DNA of 31,272 nt from Suilimivivens sp964614185 (GTDB taxonomy: Bacteria; Bacillota; Clostridia; Lachnospirales; Lachnospiraceae), in assembly GCA_964614185.1 (NCBI GenBank), contig CAZTKJ010000033.1, positions 1 through 31,272 of the forward strand, in the 5' to 3' direction. The translations under genes and the position numbers were made by a program. This document shows, one piece after another, positions 8,383 to 16,502 of this stretch. Position 1 is the stretch's first letter; the number at the start of each line of letters is the position of its first letter. The notes under the pieces were generated by a model. The model saw only the letters and a program-made list of their open reading frames with translations, was not told where the DNA came from and ran no database searches.

Positions 8383-9837
8383 CTACTCGTCTACGCTATA
8401 ATTTGGAGCTTCCTTGGTAATATGAATGTCATGAGGATGACTTTCTTTTAAAGAAGCCGCCGAGATTTTCACGAATTTGCCGTTTTCTTTCAATTCTTCA
8501 ATGGTTCTGGTACCGCAATAACCCATACCGGAACGCAGACCACCCATTAATTGAAATACTGTGTCTTCCACTGTACCTTTATATGCAACACGTCCTTCTA
8601 CACCTTCCGGAACCAGCTTCTTGGCATTCTCCTGGAAATAACGGTCCTTGCTTCCGTTCTCCATAGCGGCAATAGAGCCCATGCCACGGTATACCTTATA
8701 TTTTCGTCCCTGATAAAGTTCGAATGTTCCCGGACTTTCATCACAACCTGCAAAAATGCTTCCCATCATACAGACATTACCGCCTGCTGCTATTGCTTTA
8801 GTCATATCGCCGGAATACTTAATACCGCCATCTGCAATAATCGGAATACCATATTCCTTAGCTACTGTATAAGTATCCATAATTGCAGAAATCTGCGGCA
8901 CGCCGATACCTGCCACCACACGCGTAGTACAGATAGAACCGGGGCCGATACCTACTTTGACTGCATCTGCTCCTGCCTCAATAAGCGCCCTTGCACCTTC
9001 ACCTGTAGCCACATTACCTGCAATGATCTGAAGATCCGGATATTTGTCTTTGATCATCCGAAGACAGTTAAGTACGTTTTGGGAATGTCCATGGGCACTG
9101 TCAAGTACCACTACGTCTACTTTGGCTGCAATAAGAGCCTTTACCCTGTCGAGCACATTGGCGGTAATTCCTACGCCTGCACCGCATAAGAGTCTTCCCT
9201 GTGAATCCTTGGCAGCCAAAGGATAACGAATGGTTTTTTCAATATCTTTGATTGTGATCAATCCTACGAGATTGTACTGATCATCAACAATGGGAAGCTT
9301 TTCTTTTCTTGCCCTGGCAAGGATGCTCTTTGCTTCCTCAAGGGTAATTCCTTCCTTGGCTGTTATCAGTTCCTGTGATGTCATGGACTCTTTAATTTTC
9401 TTGGAAAAATCTGTTTCGAACTTTAAATCTCTGTTAGTAATGATACCTACAAGCTTCCGGCCTTCCGTAACAGGCACACCGGAAATCTTGAACTTGGCCA
9501 TCAAGTTTTCCGCATCAGCCAGCGTATGCTCCGGAGTTAATGAAAATGGATCGGTGATCACACCGTTTTCAGAACGTTTTACTTTGTCTACTTCCTCTGC
9601 CTGTTCTTCAATAGACATGTTCTTATGAATGATGCCGATACCGCCCTGCCTCGCCATAGCAATTGCCATACGATGCTCTGTTACGGTATCCATTCCTGCA
9701 CTCATCATAGGAATGTTAAGCTTGATCTTTTTCGTTAGCCATGTCGTCAAATCTACTTCGTTGGGAATCACATCTGAATAAGCCGGTACTAAAAGCACAT
9801 CATCAAAGGTAATCCCATTGCCAATTATCTGACCCAT
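8383..9837 (-). CDS. guaB: Inosine-5'-monophosphate dehydrogenase
   Basis: Oxidises IMP to XMP with NAD, the committed step to guanine nucleotides. The 484-residue protein has the TIM-barrel catalytic domain interrupted by a CBS pair (about 95-210). The active-site loop GPGSICTTRVVAGIGVPQ carries the catalytic cysteine. The mobile flap and the C-terminal YRGMGS phosphate-binding segment are present. A longer frame opens at 9873, but the ATG at 9837 has a perfect GGAGGAGAAA in front and begins the usual MGQIIGNGITFDDVLL, so I use it. It follows the DUF6106-type gene by 42 nt and precedes the GGDEF-EAL gene by 15 nt, and may feed GTP to cyclic di-GMP synthesis. Confidence 0.97.
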   Translation of the reverse strand: MGQIIGNGITFDDVLLVPAYSDVIPNEVDLTTWLTKKIKLNIPMMSAGMDTVTEHRMAIAMARQGGIGIIHKNMSIEEQAEEVDKVKRSENGVITDPFSLTPEHTLADAENLMAKFKISGVPVTEGRKLVGIITNRDLKFETDFSKKIKESMTSQELITAKEGITLEEAKSILARARKEKLPIVDDQYNLVGLITIKDIEKTIRYPLAAKDSQGRLLCGAGVGITANVLDRVKALIAAKVDVVVLDSAHGHSQNVLNCLRMIKDKYPDLQIIAGNVATGEGARALIEAGADAVKVGIGPGSICTTRVVAGIGVPQISAIMDTYTVAKEYGIPIIADGGIKYSGDMTKAIAAGGNVCMMGSIFAGCDESPGTFELYQGRKYKVYRGMGSIAAMENGSKDRYFQENAKKLVPEGVEGRVAYKGTVEDTVFQLMGGLRSGMGYCGTRTIEELKENGKFVKISAASLKESHPHDIHITKEAPNYSVDE

Positions 9838-9879
9838 TTTCTCTCCTCCTGTACTTTTTATGATAAATTTCATTGTTGC

Positions 9880-10374
9880 CTAGTCTTTAAACACCTTACG
9901 GGGCGCTACCATCTGCATTGCCTTTATCATCTCTTCATTTGGTTCAAAAATAACCTTCTGCTTCCCTTCATAGTAAAAAACATAACGGCGGTCTGGCTGT
10001 TTTTCTTCTCCTGAACTGTAATCCACCAGCTTATCATTTCTGTTTTTGTAATTGTCAAGATGCCACGACTTGATGGGCGCTACAATTTCCATCTTATCCA
10101 GTTCAAAAGAAGCCACTCTTTTTCTCTTGCTTTTGGCCATAACCTTATCTATGGTCAGTTCCTTGTCCACATAAAGATACTCATATTCAAGATCCGCATT
10201 CATATAGATAAAATATGCGGCCACACCAAAAACCAATCCTATAAGCAGCGCCGGCATAATTACAAATCCTACTACAATAAAGCACACTGCCAGCATAATC
10301 GTCAATATCTTAAGGAACGTCATATACGACGGAGTTTTCTTTTTAACAAGCCATTCTACATATGTTTCATTCAT
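9880..10374 (-). CDS. Small membrane protein, DUF6106-like
   Basis: A 164-residue protein with one hydrophobic region of about 45 residues near the N terminus, enough for two closely spaced membrane helices. A basic/acidic cytoplasmic domain follows, containing RRYVFYYEGKQKVIFEPNEEM. It resembles the DUF6106 family common in Lachnospiraceae, recalled rather than searched. No catalytic motif is seen. The frame is open to 10419, but I prefer ATG at 10374, 12 nt after AGAAAGG (10387-10393). A four-codon out-of-frame frame begins 1 nt after that SD and its TGA overlaps the chosen ATG. It is first in a transcript leading to guaB, with a promoter at 10419-10447. Function unknown. Confidence 0.75.
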   Translation of the reverse strand: MNETYVEWLVKKKTPSYMTFLKILTIMLAVCFIVVGFVIMPALLIGLVFGVAAYFIYMNADLEYEYLYVDKELTIDKVMAKSKRKRVASFELDKMEIVAPIKSWHLDNYKNRNDKLVDYSSGEEKQPDRRYVFYYEGKQKVIFEPNEEMIKAMQMVAPRKVFKD

Positions 10375-10418
10375 ATCCGTACCATACCTTTCTGTTCTTA
10401 ACGTAATACAATAATTCA

Positions 10419-10447
10419 ATGATAGTATATTTTATCAAAACTTTCAA
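10419..10447 (-). promoter_or_regulatory. Sigma-A type promoter for the DUF6106-guaB operon
   Basis: Minus strand TTGAAA (10442-10447), 17-nt spacer, TATCAT (10419-10424). It lies about 45 nt upstream of the chosen start and within the divergent region shared with the plus-strand gene. Confidence 0.6.
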
Positions 10448-10527
10448 GAGATATAGCGCCGTATTACTCTTTAATTTGAGTTTATAAAAAATTTACGCAT
10501 TTTTAATAGACAGCATATTTTGTTTCG

Positions 10528-10555
10528 TTGACACATTTGGGAATAAAGCTATAAT
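10528..10555 (+). promoter_or_regulatory. Consensus sigma-A promoter for the lone plus-strand gene
   Basis: A perfect TTGACA (10528-10533), 16-nt spacer, perfect TATAAT (10550-10555). Transcription should start near 10562, giving a leader of about 55 nt. Both hexamers match consensus exactly, the best promoter in the window. Confidence 0.8.
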
Positions 10556-10615
10556 TATAAGTGAATATTCTAATATAATCTTTTCATAAAAGCAAGTGAA
10601 ATGAGGAAAATATTT

Positions 10616-11467
10616 ATGTTTCAAAAAGGATGGCAGCCCAAAGAATACAAAGGCGTTAGTGATGAGATCAAGCAGCAGCATATGAAGACAAAGGACATGA
10701 CCTTCAAGGGAAAGCTCGGTTATTTTTGGTATTATTATAAGATACATACTCTGGTCGCTATTGTTGTGATCACCTTTGGTTCCATGTGGATTTACGATAT
10801 TGTCACTGCCAAAGATCATAGTTTTTACGGTATTATGATGAACGCTTCCCATCTTGACGGCGATGCGCTTTCTTCTTCCTTTGAGGAATATGCCGGCCTT
10901 GACAGGGAAAAATACGAATGTTACATTGATACATTATCTACGCTGTCTTATCAGACACAATCGGACTATGATCTTGCCACATACCAGAAGACCGTTGCCC
11001 TGGTACAATCAAAAGATCTGGATGTAATGGTCTTAGACGGACAAGTCTTTTACAATTTCTCTTTTAACAGCATGTTTATAGATCTTCGCTACGTTTTTGA
11101 CAGTGAAGAGCTTGCTAAATATGAAGGTCATATTTATTATATCGATCAAGCAAAGATTCGGGAAGCGGAAGAAGCAGATAATGATGATGAGCTGCTGGCT
11201 GAATATGAAAAACGTAATACAGCCACTTCCGAAGAAATAGCTATGGAAGCAGAAACCCACAGGCATCCTGAAGACATGGCAGAACCTGTTCCTGTAGGCA
11301 TCTTTATTGATGATTCTCCCTTTGTGCTAAAGACAGACGCTTATCCACAATCCGTGCCCATTTACGGTATCGTCATCACCAGTCAGCGAATAGATACCGC
11401 AAAAAGCTATCTGGATTATATTTGGGAAGATAACATCCCCTTTGAGAATATGATTGCCCTATACTAA
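10616..11467 (+). CDS. Membrane-anchored extracytoplasmic protein of unknown function
   Basis: A 283-residue protein with a basic cytoplasmic N terminus (about 1-43), one membrane helix (about 44-63, after the aromatic stretch GYFWYYYKIH) and a roughly 220-residue acidic domain predicted outside. The region around DVMVLDGQVFYNFSFNSMF, followed by DLRYVFDSEELAKY, resembles ligand-lobe segments of solute-binding proteins, but I cannot confirm the fold. An acidic linker (AEEADNDDELLAEYEKRN) interrupts it. The first ATG is 10601, but ATG 10616 has GAGGA 8 nt upstream and is preferred. It is the only plus-strand gene in the window and has a consensus promoter. Its TAA overlaps the TAG of aspartate kinase by 2 nt, so no separate terminator exists between the convergent genes. 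Confidence 0.8.
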   Translation: MFQKGWQPKEYKGVSDEIKQQHMKTKDMTFKGKLGYFWYYYKIHTLVAIVVITFGSMWIYDIVTAKDHSFYGIMMNASHLDGDALSSSFEEYAGLDREKYECYIDTLSTLSYQTQSDYDLATYQKTVALVQSKDLDVMVLDGQVFYNFSFNSMFIDLRYVFDSEELAKYEGHIYYIDQAKIREAEEADNDDELLAEYEKRNTATSEEIAMEAETHRHPEDMAEPVPVGIFIDDSPFVLKTDAYPQSVPIYGIVITSQRIDTAKSYLDYIWEDNIPFENMIALY

Positions 11468-12783
11468 ATCTGGACCATCACAAAAATATCATATATTGCC
11501 TTAATGGCTTCTTCAAAATCATCATTGGCAACGCCGATAATGATATTCAGCTCACTGGATCCCTGGTCAATCATTTTTACATTGACATTGGCATGGGCAA
11601 GAGCTGAAAAAATACGGCCCGCAGTACCTCTTGTGGACTTCATTCCACGTCCCACTACTGCAATCAGCGCAAGATCTGCCTCAATATCAATGGTATCCGG
11701 ATCTGCCAGCCTGTGGATAGCAGATACTACTTTCTGCTCCTTGCTGATAAACTCATCCTGATGGACAAATACTGTCATAGTATCGATCCCTGAGGGCACA
11801 TGTTCAAAAGAAATGCCGTAATCTTCAAAGGCCTGTAATACCTTTCTGCCAAATCCGATTTCTGAATTCATCATTGCTTTTTCTATATTTACAGAGCAGA
11901 ATCCTTTCTTACCTGCAATACCGGTAATGACATACTGGGATTTCTGGCAGGTGCTTTCTACGATCCATGTACCTTCTGCATCAGGTTTATTGGTATTGCG
12001 GATATTGATGGGAATGCCTTCCCTTCTTACGGGGAAAATGGCATCTTCATGAAGAACACTTGCTCCCATATAGGAAAGCTCACGGAGTTCTTTGTAGGTA
12101 ATAGTTTCAATTGCCTCAGGATTAGAAATAATTCTGGGATCTGCAATCAGAAATCCCGAAACATCCGTCCAGTTTTCGTATACATCAGCTTTAACCGCCC
12201 TTGCCACAATAGAGCCTGTAATATCAGAACCGCCTCTTGAAAAGGTTTTCACTCTGCCATCGGCAAAAGCTCCGTAAAATCCCGGAATAACAGCATGTTC
12301 CATTTTGGCAAGACGCTCACTTAATATCTGATTGGTAACTTCCGAATCAAATTCTCCATTATCTTTGAACCGGATGACCTCTGCGGAATCCACAAACTCA
12401 TACCCGAGGTAAGATGCCATTACAATACCGTTTAAATATTCTCCTCTGGAAGCTGCATAATTTTCACCGGCTTTGTTTTTAAAATTCTCTGTGATAACTT
12501 CAAATTCATCCTTTAAAGAAATATTCAGCTGCAATCCGTCAATGATTTCCTGATAACGTGCTTCAATATCAGAAAGTTCTTTTTTAAAATCTTTCCCTGC
12601 TTCTGCAAGATAATAACAGTCATAAAGCATATCTGTCACTTTGGAATCTTCCGGAAATCTTTTTCCGGGTGCGGAAGGCACCACATATCTTCTTTGCTTA
12701 TCTGCATGGATAATGTCAGCCACCTTTTGAAACTGATGTGCGCTGGCAAGTGAACTGCCGCCGAATTTAACTACTTTTTTCAT
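11464..12783 (-). CDS. Aspartate kinase
   Basis: Phosphorylates aspartate, first step of the Lys/Met/Thr pathway. The 439-residue protein starts with the family signature VVKFGGSSLA, has the SRGGSDITGS nucleotide/substrate block, and ends with two ACT domains (from about 295) for amino-acid feedback. The start at 12783 has GGAGGAG 4 nt upstream; the longer frame to 12795 lacks an SD. It is last in the ACT-hom-putative homoserine kinase operon, 36 nt after the kinase gene, which suggests a threonine-branch isozyme. Which amino acid inhibits it cannot be read from the sequence. It converges on the plus-strand gene with overlapping stop codons. Confidence 0.95.
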   Translation of the reverse strand: MKKVVKFGGSSLASAHQFQKVADIIHADKQRRYVVPSAPGKRFPEDSKVTDMLYDCYYLAEAGKDFKKELSDIEARYQEIIDGLQLNISLKDEFEVITENFKNKAGENYAASRGEYLNGIVMASYLGYEFVDSAEVIRFKDNGEFDSEVTNQILSERLAKMEHAVIPGFYGAFADGRVKTFSRGGSDITGSIVARAVKADVYENWTDVSGFLIADPRIISNPEAIETITYKELRELSYMGASVLHEDAIFPVRREGIPINIRNTNKPDAEGTWIVESTCQKSQYVITGIAGKKGFCSVNIEKAMMNSEIGFGRKVLQAFEDYGISFEHVPSGIDTMTVFVHQDEFISKEQKVVSAIHRLADPDTIDIEADLALIAVVGRGMKSTRGTAGRIFSALAHANVNVKMIDQGSSELNIIIGVANDDFEEAIKAIYDIFVMVQI

Positions 12784-12819
12784 AAACTCCTCCAACTATT
12801 TTAAACCTTTTCCATCAGG

Positions 12820-14031
12820 TTATTGTATTTGCAATAATTTATCTATTATTGTATGCCCACAGGCAATAAAATTGCCCCTTTCCCCGGCTTCTCTTTCATT
12901 ATAATGCCATGTATGATCCTGGGGATGCGCACTGTCATAAATCAGATAGGGTACGCTGTCTGAAGTATGAGTCCTTACACGGATAGGCGTGGGATGATCC
13001 GGCATCACAAGCAGCCGATAGTCCTCTTTCTCTTCATCAAGGGCTTTCGTTAAAGGACCTATCACTCTCTTATCCAGATATTCTATAGCCTTTACCTTTT
13101 TTTCCACACTTCCCTGATGACCCATTTCATCGGGGGCTTCTACATGAATGTATACAAAATCATAACCCTGCTTTAAGGCATCAAGGGCTGCCTTTGTCTT
13201 TCCTTCATAATTAGTATTTAAGCCTCCGTTGGCGCCTTCTACTTTTGCTACTCCCATACCGGCTCCCACTGCAATTCCTTTTAGTAAATCTACTGCGGAA
13301 ACCATCATTCCCCGGACACCGTTCTTTTCCTCAAAAGAAGAAAGCGCCGGTTTGGTTCCGGCTCCCCAGAACCAGCAGCAATTAGCCGGATGCAGTCCTC
13401 TTTTTTTACGTTCCTTATTCAAAGGATGGTCTTTTAAGATTTCATAACTTCTCTTCATCATGAAAAGCAGTTTTTCATCAGAAGGAAGATAAGGACCAAT
13501 CACCCGTTCCAATATATCATGGGGCTGTGACAATTCAAGCACCTGCCCGCAATTCCATATGAGACAATGACGGTAGCTGGTTCCTACATAAAACTGATAA
13601 GTTTCATCCTGCAATTCTTTCTTTACCGCTTCAAGAAGAACTGCACAGTCTTCCGTACTGATTTCATCAGAACTGTGGTCTATAATGATCTGATCTTCAA
13701 AGGGAACATCATTTTCAGAAAGTGTTACAATATTACAGCGAAGGGCAATATCGGTATCTTTCATCGGCACTCCGATACTTAGTGCTTCTAAGGGGGAGCG
13801 TCCTGAATAATAACTCTTTGGATCGTATCCCAGTACTGAAAGATTAGCTGTGTCCGAACCGGGTTTCATGCCATCCGGAATGGTATGCACCAAACCGATT
13901 TCCGAAAGTCGGCTCAATCTGTCAAGGGACGGCGTATCTGCATATTCGATAGGCGTTTTTCCGCCCAGTTCTTCAATAGGTTCATCCGCCATACCATCCC
14001 CAAGAACCACAATAAATTTCTTATTACTCAT
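12820..14031 (-). CDS. Phosphoglycerate-mutase-like phosphotransferase, putative homoserine kinase
   Basis: Belongs to the cofactor-independent mutase/alkaline phosphatase superfamily, ApgM type. The metal motif VVLGDGMADEP is at the N terminus. The nucleophile block PGSDTANLSVLGYDP is near residue 60, and the C-terminal metal motifs are VEAPDEMGHQG and MPDHPTPI. About 403 residues. One branch of this family (the 'proposed homoserine kinase' group) replaces ThrB in threonine operons. The position between hom and aspartate kinase, with no GHMP-type ThrB in the window, supports that role over glycolysis. It starts either at ATG 14043, only 1 nt after AGAAAGG, or at ATG 14031, 13 nt after it; the second matches the usual family N terminus. 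The alternative is an archaeal-type phosphoglycerate mutase. Confidence 0.85.
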   Translation of the reverse strand: MSNKKFIVVLGDGMADEPIEELGGKTPIEYADTPSLDRLSRLSEIGLVHTIPDGMKPGSDTANLSVLGYDPKSYYSGRSPLEALSIGVPMKDTDIALRCNIVTLSENDVPFEDQIIIDHSSDEISTEDCAVLLEAVKKELQDETYQFYVGTSYRHCLIWNCGQVLELSQPHDILERVIGPYLPSDEKLLFMMKRSYEILKDHPLNKERKKRGLHPANCCWFWGAGTKPALSSFEEKNGVRGMMVSAVDLLKGIAVGAGMGVAKVEGANGGLNTNYEGKTKAALDALKQGYDFVYIHVEAPDEMGHQGSVEKKVKAIEYLDKRVIGPLTKALDEEKEDYRLLVMPDHPTPIRVRTHTSDSVPYLIYDSAHPQDHTWHYNEREAGERGNFIACGHTIIDKLLQIQ

Positions 14032-14054
14032 ACCGGTAACCATGCCTTTCTACA

Positions 14055-15257
14055 CTAATTCTCAATTCTGATGCGGCTGATGATCCCAACCTCTTTTGCT
14101 TTTTTGTCAAATTCTTCCTCCCGCATTACATCGGTTACAAAAGCAAATTCTCCGGGAACATTCGCCTTAACAACCTGAATGCTTTCAAATACCGCAATAG
14201 CCTCTTTTTCCTTTTGCGCATCTACTCTTACAAAGAAGCTTCTTTCGGATTCTCCAATGCCGCTCAGTGCAATATCTTCATCATCCCAGAAGCACATAAT
14301 GACCTTGCCGATGTGTCTTGCACAATCTACCACATCCGAAACTACTGCACTGGCCGTAGGAAGCTTTCCTGCTCCTCTTCCGTAATACATAGAATCCCCA
14401 AGCATATTGCCATGAACGCATACTGCATTAAATACACCGTTTACCATGGCCAGCGGATGATCTTTACTGATCATGAAGGGCGATACCAGGGCATAGAATT
14501 TACCCTCCGCCTCTTTACTTTGGGCCAGTAGCTTAATGGTCTTTCCCATAGCATGGGCATAAGTAAAATCTGTAGCTGTAATACTGGAAATTCCTTCCGT
14601 ATAGATCTCTTCATACTTTACGTTTTTTCCACTCATAAGAGAGGAAAGGATTGCGATCTTACGGCAGGCATCATATCCTTCCACATCAGCCTCCGGATTT
14701 CTTTCTGCATATCCCTTTTGCTGTGCTTCCTTCAGCACATCTTCAAAGTCGGCGCCTTCCTTTTCCATCTTAGATAAAATATAATTGGTAGTTCCGTTTA
14801 AAATACCTGTAATTGCATCTATTTTTTCCGCTGTCAGAGAATAATTTAAGGGACGGATAATAGGAATACCGCCGCCTACACTGGCTTCAAACAAATAATT
14901 GCACTGATTTGCATGAGCCGTTCTGATAAGCTCAGGACCATGTACCGCTACCAGCTCTTTATTGGAGGTGCATACGCTCTTTCCCGAAAGAAGCGCACGT
15001 TTTGTAAAATCATAAGCAGGTTTTAGTCCTCCCATGGTTTCGCAGATGATCTTTATCTCGGGATCATCTAAAATTTGGTTGACATCGTGCACGATCTTGC
15101 TCTCATAGGGATCTCCAGGAAAATCCCTTAAGTCCAGAATATATTTAATATTTAACTCTGCACCTGATTTCTTGTTGATTTCCGCTTTATTCTTTTCAAT
15201 AACCTCAACAACACCGCTTCCTACTGTACCGTATCCTAAAACCGCTATCTGAATCAT
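14055..15257 (-). CDS. hom: Homoserine dehydrogenase
   Basis: Reduces aspartate semialdehyde to homoserine. 400 residues: a Rossmann domain with GYGTVGSGVVE (8-18), the catalytic domain with TGILNGTTNYIL and the GRGAGKLPTASAVVSDV block, and a C-terminal region of about 70 residues from ERSFFVRVDA that looks like a shortened ACT domain. The family often runs to 420-435 residues, so the regulatory part is compact. SD AGGAGG precedes the ATG. It lies 11 nt after the ACT-protein gene and about 11-23 nt before the putative homoserine kinase, in one operon. Confidence 0.96.
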   Translation of the reverse strand: MIQIAVLGYGTVGSGVVEVIEKNKAEINKKSGAELNIKYILDLRDFPGDPYESKIVHDVNQILDDPEIKIICETMGGLKPAYDFTKRALLSGKSVCTSNKELVAVHGPELIRTAHANQCNYLFEASVGGGIPIIRPLNYSLTAEKIDAITGILNGTTNYILSKMEKEGADFEDVLKEAQQKGYAERNPEADVEGYDACRKIAILSSLMSGKNVKYEEIYTEGISSITATDFTYAHAMGKTIKLLAQSKEAEGKFYALVSPFMISKDHPLAMVNGVFNAVCVHGNMLGDSMYYGRGAGKLPTASAVVSDVVDCARHIGKVIMCFWDDEDIALSGIGESERSFFVRVDAQKEKEAIAVFESIQVVKANVPGEFAFVTDVMREEEFDKKAKEVGIISRIRIEN

Positions 15258-15268
15258 TTTTCTTCCTC

Positions 15269-15706
15269 CTACTCTTTAGCCAGTATTTTCACATTTCTGA
15301 CACCTTTTTGCTTTTCCATTGTTTCCAGCATCTCAGAAATATTTCCCGTAGTGGGAAGCACCTGCACGCTAAGACTTAAAGATGCCACTCCGTTAATGGG
15401 AATACTCTGATGAATGGTCAGTATATTTGCCCCAAATTCTGCAATAATTTTAAGTAAGTCAGACAAAAGTCCGGGTTCATCCGCCATTTGAAAGGTAAGG
15501 GTAATGGTTGTCCCCTGGGAATGCTCATGAAATTCAAAAATATCTTCTTTATATTTATAGAAAGAGCTTCGACTGATCCCTACCTGGTCTGCCGCTTCAT
15601 TTACTGTATGTGCTTTACCTGTATCTAAGAGCTTCTTAGCTTCTACCACCTTAAGAAGCACTTCCGGCACAGCCTGTTCCCTTACTATATAATATCGTTT
15701 TCCCAT
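15269..15706 (-). CDS. ACT domain protein, PheB/UPF0735 type
   Basis: A 145-residue protein with an N-terminal helix-turn-helix-like stretch (VNEAADQVGISRSSFYKYKEDI, about 37-58; first 20 residues of it are the diagnostic part). A single ACT domain follows (about 68-143, with ADEPGLLSDLLKIIAEFGANI). The family is recurrently linked to homoserine dehydrogenase genes in Firmicutes and is thought to sense an amino acid. It is first in the threonine operon, with a promoter at 15794-15822 and a leader of about 80 nt. The HTH-plus-ACT layout fits a small regulator or an allosteric partner of Hom; DNA binding is inferred only. Confidence 0.88.
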   Translation of the reverse strand: MGKRYYIVREQAVPEVLLKVVEAKKLLDTGKAHTVNEAADQVGISRSSFYKYKEDIFEFHEHSQGTTITLTFQMADEPGLLSDLLKIIAEFGANILTIHQSIPINGVASLSLSVQVLPTTGNISEMLETMEKQKGVRNVKILAKE

Positions 15707-15793
15707 AGTCTGCCCCCATAACAGCCTTACCTGCTTTCACACATTTTCTTTGTCCGTCTTTGTCATAAAGACATCTGTGCGCTGCCGAAAGAT

Positions 15794-15822
15794 ATTTTAT
15801 CATATGATATTCTACTGTGCAA
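15794..15822 (-). promoter_or_regulatory. Sigma-A type promoter of the threonine operon
   Basis: Minus strand TTGCAC (15817-15822), 17-nt spacer, TAAAAT (15794-15799). It sits in the 136-nt gap between mntP and the ACT gene, about 88 nt before the start codon. The leader holds a small 6-bp hairpin but no convincing attenuator. Confidence 0.6.
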
Positions 15823-15842
15823 GCAGATTTTTATTTCATTTT

Positions 15843-16430
15843 CTAAAATACTCCGGTAATAAATATTTCCAGACCAATCACAATCAATATCACACCACCC
15901 AGTATAGTTGCTTTATTAGAAAATTTTGTTCCAAACCTTTTACCAACTGCCAATCCTGACATACAAACAGCAAAAGTTACTGTTGCAATAATCAATGCAC
16001 ATACGAATGCCATAAGCAAGTCATATTCTGCTATCGTAAATCCTACGGATAACGCATCAATAGAAGTGGCGACACCCTGTATCAAAAGGGAACCCACACC
16101 TATTTCAGTTCTTTCAATTTCATCCTCTTTACTTCTAACTCCAGTTATCAGCATCTTTCCGCCAAGAAACAGAAGCAGCACTAACGCAATCCAGGGAATA
16201 CATTTCTCAAATGCCTTAAAATATTGGATTACCGTATGCACACATATCCAGCCGATCATAGGCATCACCGCCTGAAAAAAGGCAAATACTCCGGCAATCC
16301 CACACATTTTTTTCATCTTCATAGTTGGTTCATTCAAACCATTTGCAAGTGATACAGAAAAAGCATCCATTGCAAGCCCTACGCCAAGTAATACGCTGTT
16401 GAAAAAAAATAATACACTCCAATCCATCAT
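15843..16430 (-). CDS. mntP: Manganese efflux pump of the MntP family
   Basis: A 195-residue integral membrane protein with six hydrophobic segments in two repeats. Each repeat carries the conserved aspartate motif: GLAMDAFSVSLANG near residue 20 and SIDALSVGF near 122. MntP proteins export Mn(II) from the cytoplasm. The start has AGGAG 8 nt upstream. It follows the gatB terminator by about 27 nt, leaving no room for a normal promoter or a Mn riboswitch. Expression must come from readthrough or from a promoter inside gatB. Related DUF204-type exporters are the alternative, but MntP is by far the best fit. Confidence 0.92.
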   Translation of the reverse strand: MMDWSVLFFFNSVLLGVGLAMDAFSVSLANGLNEPTMKMKKMCGIAGVFAFFQAVMPMIGWICVHTVIQYFKAFEKCIPWIALVLLLFLGGKMLITGVRSKEDEIERTEIGVGSLLIQGVATSIDALSVGFTIAEYDLLMAFVCALIIATVTFAVCMSGLAVGKRFGTKFSNKATILGGVILIVIGLEIFITGVF

Positions 16431-16456
16431 TTGTTTCTCCTGAGTTTTAACATATG

Positions 16457-16489
16457 AAAAACCAAGTATAGCTTTTAAACTATACTTGG
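16457..16489 (-). terminator. Rho-independent terminator after gatB
   Basis: A perfect 10-bp stem (16462-16471 with 16480-16489) with an 8-nt loop, followed on the minus strand by TTTTT (16457-16461). It lies 13 nt after the gatB stop and 27 nt before the mntP start, so it may also set mntP expression through partial readthrough. Confidence 0.75.
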
Positions 16490-16502
16490 CTTCGTGCTTC
16501 TT

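Noticed and set aside
8551..9189. Plus-strand open frame of 212 codons opposite guaB
   Set aside because: Rich in Cys/His/Ile/Thr, with no motif, and fully covered by guaB.
10493..10852. Minus-strand open frame of 119 codons
   Set aside because: Overlaps the promoter and N terminus of the better supported plus-strand gene, has no SD and no recognisable domain.
15737..15766. Nine-codon frame (MTKTDKENV) in the threonine operon leader, considered as a leader peptide
   Set aside because: Only two Thr codons, no SD, and no terminator/antiterminator pair in the leader.
16431..16502. Manganese riboswitch (yybP-ykoY) before mntP
   Set aside because: The space to the gat operon is too short and is filled by a simple terminator hairpin.
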